A DNA stretch of 64,000 bases, from NCBI GenBank assembly GCA_900239685.1, contig OENT01000236.1, forward strand, positions 91,146 to 155,145. The letters are read 5' to 3'. Shown here piece by piece: positions 58,698 to 64,000 of this stretch (position 1 is the stretch's first letter; each line of letters starts with the position of its first letter). The DNA is from Rotaria macrura. Lineage: Eukaryota; Rotifera; Eurotatoria; Philodinida; Philodinidae. The notes under the pieces were generated by a model. The model ran no database searches, was not told the origin of the DNA, and was given only the letters and a program-made list of their open reading frames with translations. The position numbers were made by a program, and so were the translations under genes.

Positions 58698-59699
58698 ACT
58701 ATTGTAAATTCTATTGATAAAGTATTTTGTGAAATCGGTCCTTGACAATTTAGTGTTTTCAGTCAAAATTTTGATTTTGTCAAAAGTTCCATTGAGTGAT
58801 TTGAAGTATTTAGAGCATTAAATTTTTGTCATAGGAAGTGCTCTATGAATTTCTACTTCCATCAAAATATGAGCTTTCTAGCACGGTTTCTTCATGAAGT
58901 ATCTATATTCATATAGTATTGCAAAGATAATCATTGTAGCGTGCATCTCTTAGTATTGGTGAACTAATTTTTATGATTATTAAGTCGAGTTAAGGTATGT
59001 ACACACTGAGTATCTCAAGCAAAACGGATGTATTTTCGCTGGAATATATCTATATAATGAGAGACCAAGTTAATGTGTTTTTTTGAGGATAACTTTCTCA
59101 GCTATGTATATATAAGTAATACGGGAACTAAATAGTATGTTTGTGAACAATTTTCGTCAACAGTCTTAAAACTTTTATTTCTATTACATATTTCAACATC
59201 AGAAGACTGTACAAACTTTGATTGAAGACAAATTCAATAATGTTGCATGAAGATTGATTAACAGAACGGCATAACTAAACTTCTATTTGTGGTACTATGT
59301 CATTTTGTATTATCCCTTTTTATCCTATGCAAAAGACGGATTCGTGACTACATCATTTCACTTTCCGATCCTTGCTATTTGAATGATATTCTCGTATCCG
59401 GGATACGGTGACATCCATACAATCCAGCGGATACGATGGCTATCCAGAGGATGTCACAATCTTGGGATCAGCTTTGTCCCCCTTGTCATATCTACTTTGA
59501 GCATTGTCATACAAATGTGATGCCTCAACTGTAAAAGGACTCAAGATCTTAAAGCTTTCCAGATTAGAAAATTCCATGAAGAGTGTCGATATCGAATTGC
59601 ATCAAGTTTGAAATCTTTGAATAACAATATGTTCTAGTATTCACCATACATGAAATGTCGATGAAAAATCGGTCCATTTTGTGCTGAGTCATCCGCTAA

Positions 59700-60810
59700 T
59701 GAGATGAGCCATCTATATGTGGTGACGTACAGAGCATTTATCCTATTTTATCATATGTTTTCGGGTGAACAAAATAATATAGTTAGTGATTTTGGAAGCT
59801 TTACAATATCGTTCTTTGTTCTTCGTAATTTTCGATAATCCCCAAAGACTATTACCACATGGATCATCACTCATGGATTGATTTTTTCTGATGTACATTG
59901 CTTAGATGTTTGCCGTAATTGTGCCATTTCAAATATATTTATTTGCTATAGAACTTCGGCTTTTTTCATATCAGCATCCATATTATCATTATTATTGCAA
60001 CATAAACCAAAAACTTCCGTATCTGATTGAACACTTATCTCCACGTTGGTTTGTTCATCCCATTTAATTGTAAAATCATCCGTTTTAATAATCGTATATA
60101 GACCTATTTGATAAATATATATTCTATCAAAAGTCATCGGTTGAATTCGATATTTTGATAGTTCAATATTGTTGTAAGTAAAAGGACGTCCACGTATCAG
60201 ATCAATAGTAACGCCGCTATATTCAATAATCATCTGCTTTGGCCAGACTTATCCATTAAGACCGCATGGAATATTTTTCTATAAGATACGGAATAGATGT
60301 TTTGAATCTCTCACTCATATGTATTGGCAGTGATCAGGAAAATTATAGTATAGCCCGTCAAAAGTTTGATAATGTGAATGACCAACCATAGTGCATGTTT
60401 TAGTACATGAAATTTTCTTACATGAACATATACCACCTTTTTGACATGCACAACTTTGACAATCATGATCGTTCTGTATCATCGTTTGATTTTCAATGTA
60501 AAATGGACTATTATATTGACATGGGCATTGCTCAATTGAAATACATTCGTGTTGATGTAATGTTGAATCACGAGGAATTTTTCCATGTGAACACGTACAA
60601 CTAGGTCTATATAAACCGCAATCATAGTGAGATACATAGTTGGTACATGTTCAAGGACATAAAGTTGCATTCAATGAATAAATTTGTGTTGAACTACATT
60701 GACTTTGATCAACTGAAGTACATGGAAGTGAACTATTTGAACATGAACAATCGATACAATAGGAGTTTGAATGAGAAGAGAGTGTGATGAATGAATATAT
60801 TGTTCAGATT
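59700..60810 (-). pseudogene. Decayed von Willebrand D-domain / TIL-like gene
   Basis: Reading minus from 60790 to 59946 in one frame gives a Cys-rich TIL-like segment (SCTCSHGKIP, ISIEQCPCQYN, CQSCACQKGG) and then a VWD domain (HSHYQTFDGLYYNF, KNIPCGLNG, YSGVTIDLIRGRP, GLYTIIKTDDFTIKWDEQT, GLCCNNNDN). At least five stop codons interrupt this single frame: two TGA, then TAG, TAA and TAG. Similarity continues past the last stop (INIFEMAQLRQTSKQC) and then needs a frame change. Conserved Cys and Gly are also lost (GLCGN is GLCCN). Intact relatives are large secreted proteins of the mucin, SCO-spondin or hemolectin type. Only a fragment is here, so it is a dead copy or relic duplication. The upstream end meets the MITE-like element. 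Confidence 0.75.
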
Positions 60811-60826
60811 GAAATTCAAAAAAAAG

Positions 60827-61132
60827 CAGGTCGATCAAAACGAACCACCGTAAACAGCCGTAACAGTATCGTAAACGGTCGTTTTTACATCGTATTCAAC
60901 GGTTAAACGACCGTTTTAAGACATATTATGGCGTTTTAACAAGGTTAGTATTACGGACGTCCACGGATACCGTACATACGCCGTAAAACCTTCATAAAGA
61001 TAGCGTGATACTATCTTATTCTATAGAACAACCGGCCGTATTGCTGACCATGTTAAAACGGGATAATACGACGCCGTAACGGGCCGTATTTTTATCGTAT
61101 ACTACCGTTTACGGGTCGTTCTGTTCGACCTG
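60827..61132. mobile_element. MITE-like element with CAGGTCGA terminal inverted repeats
   Basis: The left end CAGGTCGATCAAAACGAACC is matched by the reverse complement of the right end, CAGGTCGAACAGAACGACCC, followed on both sides by CCGTAAAC. The roughly 306 bp interior is unusually rich in CCGTAA/ACGG words in both orientations and has no ORF. Size, terminal repeats and lack of coding capacity fit a non-autonomous DNA transposon. No clear target-site duplication was seen. Confidence 0.75.
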
Positions 61133-64000
61133 TGTGTAGAAGTCTGTAGTAAGCAGTGATCTGACTTTTTGATAACGTTTTTGTTAAGATGATTGACAAA
61201 TCATAAAGGCATATTGTACTCAGATCTTTTGGTGGATACTGATAGTCGAGACGAATGTTTATCATTACATAACGATCACCGAATTTTGTTTTCTTTTATA
61301 TTTTCTTCTTGTTTTTCGTAGAAGGACTGTAGAATCTATAAAAAAAGTTGCATATTAAATATTCATGTAATCATGTGAAAACCTTTTACCATCGACTTCT
61401 TCTTCATGAATGTATTTTTCTTTGGTTAGTACTGTTGATAGCTATATATTTCATTAGATAGGACGTCATCTGAACACTTGAGACTTCTTACTGTGGTGCA
61501 ATCATATTGTACAGCGTAACACCAGTTCATGGGATTTCTCAAGAGTACTATCAGTGTCATTTGTAAGCCGTTGTTTTTGTTCAGTTGATTTCATTCATTA
61601 GTGTACAGGTGCAAGCATACCATGGCAGGCTAGAGTAGACTTTGTGTCGAAACTAGTTATATAGTACACTAAAACTTTAGTATCACTACCACTCCAAGTA
61701 TAAATTTAATTGCCAGATTGGATCGACATGCATTTAACTTCCATTCAATGAAGTGTTGATTCACATATGTAATCGATGGATTTGGCTGTTGGTAAACAAG
61801 CCAGTATAACTTTATTTTCTATCGGTCAAACATCTTGTAAAACAATAACAAAAATAGCAGTTTTAATATCCTTAAAGCTACAAGTTCACAAGCTGATGTT
61901 CTGTTACAACACTTATTTTAGTAGTCACATCGTTAGTTTCATCCGCGAAAAGTAGAATCAAAATTTAAACTACTAAAGGTATTTATTCAGGTATTGAGGG
62001 CATAGAGAATCACTTATTCATAGTAAACACATTTTGTATTATTTGATAGTTTTTTTCAAAGCCGACTTCTTCGTCAAGGTGACTATAATGTATTCTTAGC
62101 TAATAAAATTTCCTTGAGTAAACAAATATAAGTTTAGTTTCAATCACAAATTCGAACGGTACCAAATTTATTTTCTCTAAATACATCCCACTCTTCATTC
62201 AGAATATCTTCTATATGTTTTAGGAAGTTTTCACCTACCTGTTTGTTTTCGATGTTATGGTTCAGCCAAATAAGAAGATACAAGCGAAGCGATTCTCTAT
62301 GCCTTGATTTGCAACGGTGCCGAAATATTGTTTTCAAAGGCCAAGTACACGAACAAGCAAAAGAGTTCTCAAGAAAATTTTTATCGAAATTTATTGAAAG
62401 TTTTTGAAGTGGCAGCAGGTTGTGGTACAATAATTTGAGACCACTCATTGCCTGTGCCCAACAATTCTGATGGAACCATATCAAGATCCAGATCAACATC
62501 TACATTATAAAGTGTCACTGCAATATGGATATTGGGTTGATTGCTTATTACGGAGAAGCTCGAGAGACCGAGATTACAATACAATTAATGAATTTTCGTG
62601 AGAAGAATCGGCGGTGACTGAGTTGAGTTCATAATATGGCCATCAGCAACCTCAATGTGCTTGATGATGGTGTGGGTGAAGGTGAATTATGTATATTAAT
62701 TTGACTGTAGATGAATAGGAGTGTCGACACGTGCAGATGTCTTGATGATGAGTTGGAAACATCAGAGTCGCACGACCACACTAGTATCCACCACATCTAG
62801 ACCCAGAATAACATCCACATCCTCTATTTGCTATTTCTTTCATCAACAATGGGACTTGGTGTTGTTGTTTTTGATTTTGAAAGCCGCCGTAAGCAAGGCG
62901 ATGCTCGATGTTACGAGTATGATTTCGAAATTGAACACTATATTACTTAATGAAATTCTCGAACTTAAATCGTGCTTTGGAACGAAGTCAATTGCTGATT
63001 GTGTGGTTGTATGAATACAGATCAAAGTAAATTACGTGACAAAAAATGTATGAGTTTTATTTCGGTGAATTTCAACGTGTAAAAAGAAATGAAAAATGAG
63101 GCACAACACGTGTTAATACGGATTCTTCATTTTATATTTGCATATGAACAACAACAAACCATTATGAAAGAAAGGACGACAATAAATATAAAACACGCAT
63201 GTGCGATGTAAAATTTAAACTCAAACAATGGAATAAAGGATCTAAATAAATTGAAACGATCATTTTTTATAACAGTCTATCTTATTGTTGAAATTCAATA
63301 GATTTTTATGAAAAACTTTTCCCTATAGAATGTTCGAAACTCACAAAATTTCAAAATTAATTAAAAAGATATCTTTCATATACGATAAAACAGCGCTTCG
63401 TTTTACTATAGATGGAGTACAATAGTTGTTTTGATGATACTGAATCAAAATAAAATTGAGGCATCACATTGTTATCCAAGTTATTCTTGAAATTTAAACT
63501 CAAACGACTGCTAAGAAAAAAACATCTTGACGTTTTTGAAAACAAATGTTTAGATCTATTGCAGGACTCACGGGGTTTACTAAGAAACTGATAAAATACA
63601 AGTTCGACATCTGGTTTGACGTAATAATTACGAAGGAAGAATTCTGGAATTTAAAAAGGTTGAAAAGTTTGATTCTATTTTTGAATTATTTCATAAGTAG
63701 TCGTGATCAATTTTGCTATTCTAAAAGACGTTAGACCTTGTATTAGTAATTCGAAAACGTTTTAGTTTCTATTGGAACTATAATAAAACAAAAAATTCAG
63801 AGTAAGACAATAATATAAACAGTATAATAACAGTAAATGGCATTCTTTGCCATACAGAAAATGTCTTGGTTTTGAACATCCAAAAATTCTCTACTTTCCT
63901 TTTTTGTGAATCAATATCATTTTCTACGTTTCAAACAATAAACATTTATCTTCTTCATAATGCTGAAATAAGATGTAGATTAAAGTCATGAGTGGTACAC
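61133..64000. other. Gene-poor end of window
   Basis: No gene is supported. Two overlapping minus-strand frames at 62140-62584 look somewhat coding in composition (for example NEEWDVFRENKFGTVRICD) but are out of frame with each other, lack an ATG upstream and match nothing I know; they could be a relic. A plus ORF of 62 codons at 63546-63734 is equally unassigned. Confidence 0.4.

Overview
The window is animal nuclear DNA, about 30% GC, with nine spliced protein genes whose exons can be followed in frame through many 50-70 bp introns and a few introns of 0.8-2.5 kb. All splice sites used here are GT-AG. The gene set (rapsyn, multi-BIR IAP, ERK, SAS-6, LARP4, ARMC8, AN1/A20 zinc finger, MCM5) is metazoan, and no bacterial genes or operons are seen. 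Gene density, tiny introns, polyglutamine tracts and a short TGTGGG-like tract (the telomere repeat I recall for Adineta) suggest a bdelloid rotifer. That assignment is an inference; another compact invertebrate genome is possible.

Layout. 1-3.2 kb: rapsyn (+). 3.2-6.2 kb: non-coding, with a 0.8 kb foldback repeat. 6.2-12.2 kb: an inhibitor-of-apoptosis-type gene (-) predicted to carry seven BIR domains and a C-terminal RING. 14.0-16.0 kb: ERK1/2-type MAP kinase (-). 18.6-26.4 kb: centriole protein SAS-6 (-). 28.5-29.8 kb: an unrecognised helical protein (+). 30.6-37.0 kb: LARP4-type La-related protein (-). 38.4-43.2 kb: ARMC8 (+). 46.6-47.4 kb: A20/AN1 zinc-finger protein (+). 47.7-51.7 kb: MCM5 (+), starting 298 bp after the preceding stop codon. 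51.7-64 kb: gene-poor and repeat-rich, holding a GC-richer island with a foldback, a 31-bp minisatellite, a telomere-like tract, a decayed von Willebrand factor D-domain gene and a MITE-like element.

How the genes relate. They are housekeeping and signalling genes without an obvious shared pathway. LARP4 binds mRNA and poly(A)-binding protein; ARMC8 belongs to the CTLH E3 ligase; MCM5 is a replicative helicase subunit; SAS-6 builds the centriole cartwheel; ERK relays mitogenic signals; rapsyn clusters receptors; the BIR/RING protein should act on apoptosis or ubiquitination. SAS-6/unknown and LARP4/ARMC8 are head-to-head pairs that may share promoter regions. The zinc-finger/MCM5 pair is tight enough to suggest co-transcription with trans-splicing.

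The most unusual items are the seven-BIR RING protein, the multi-stop VWD pseudogene beside a MITE, and the foldback/telomere-like cluster at 57-58.7 kb. Exon coordinates were derived by hand from reading frame, splice consensus and remembered family sequence, so small shifts at junctions are possible.
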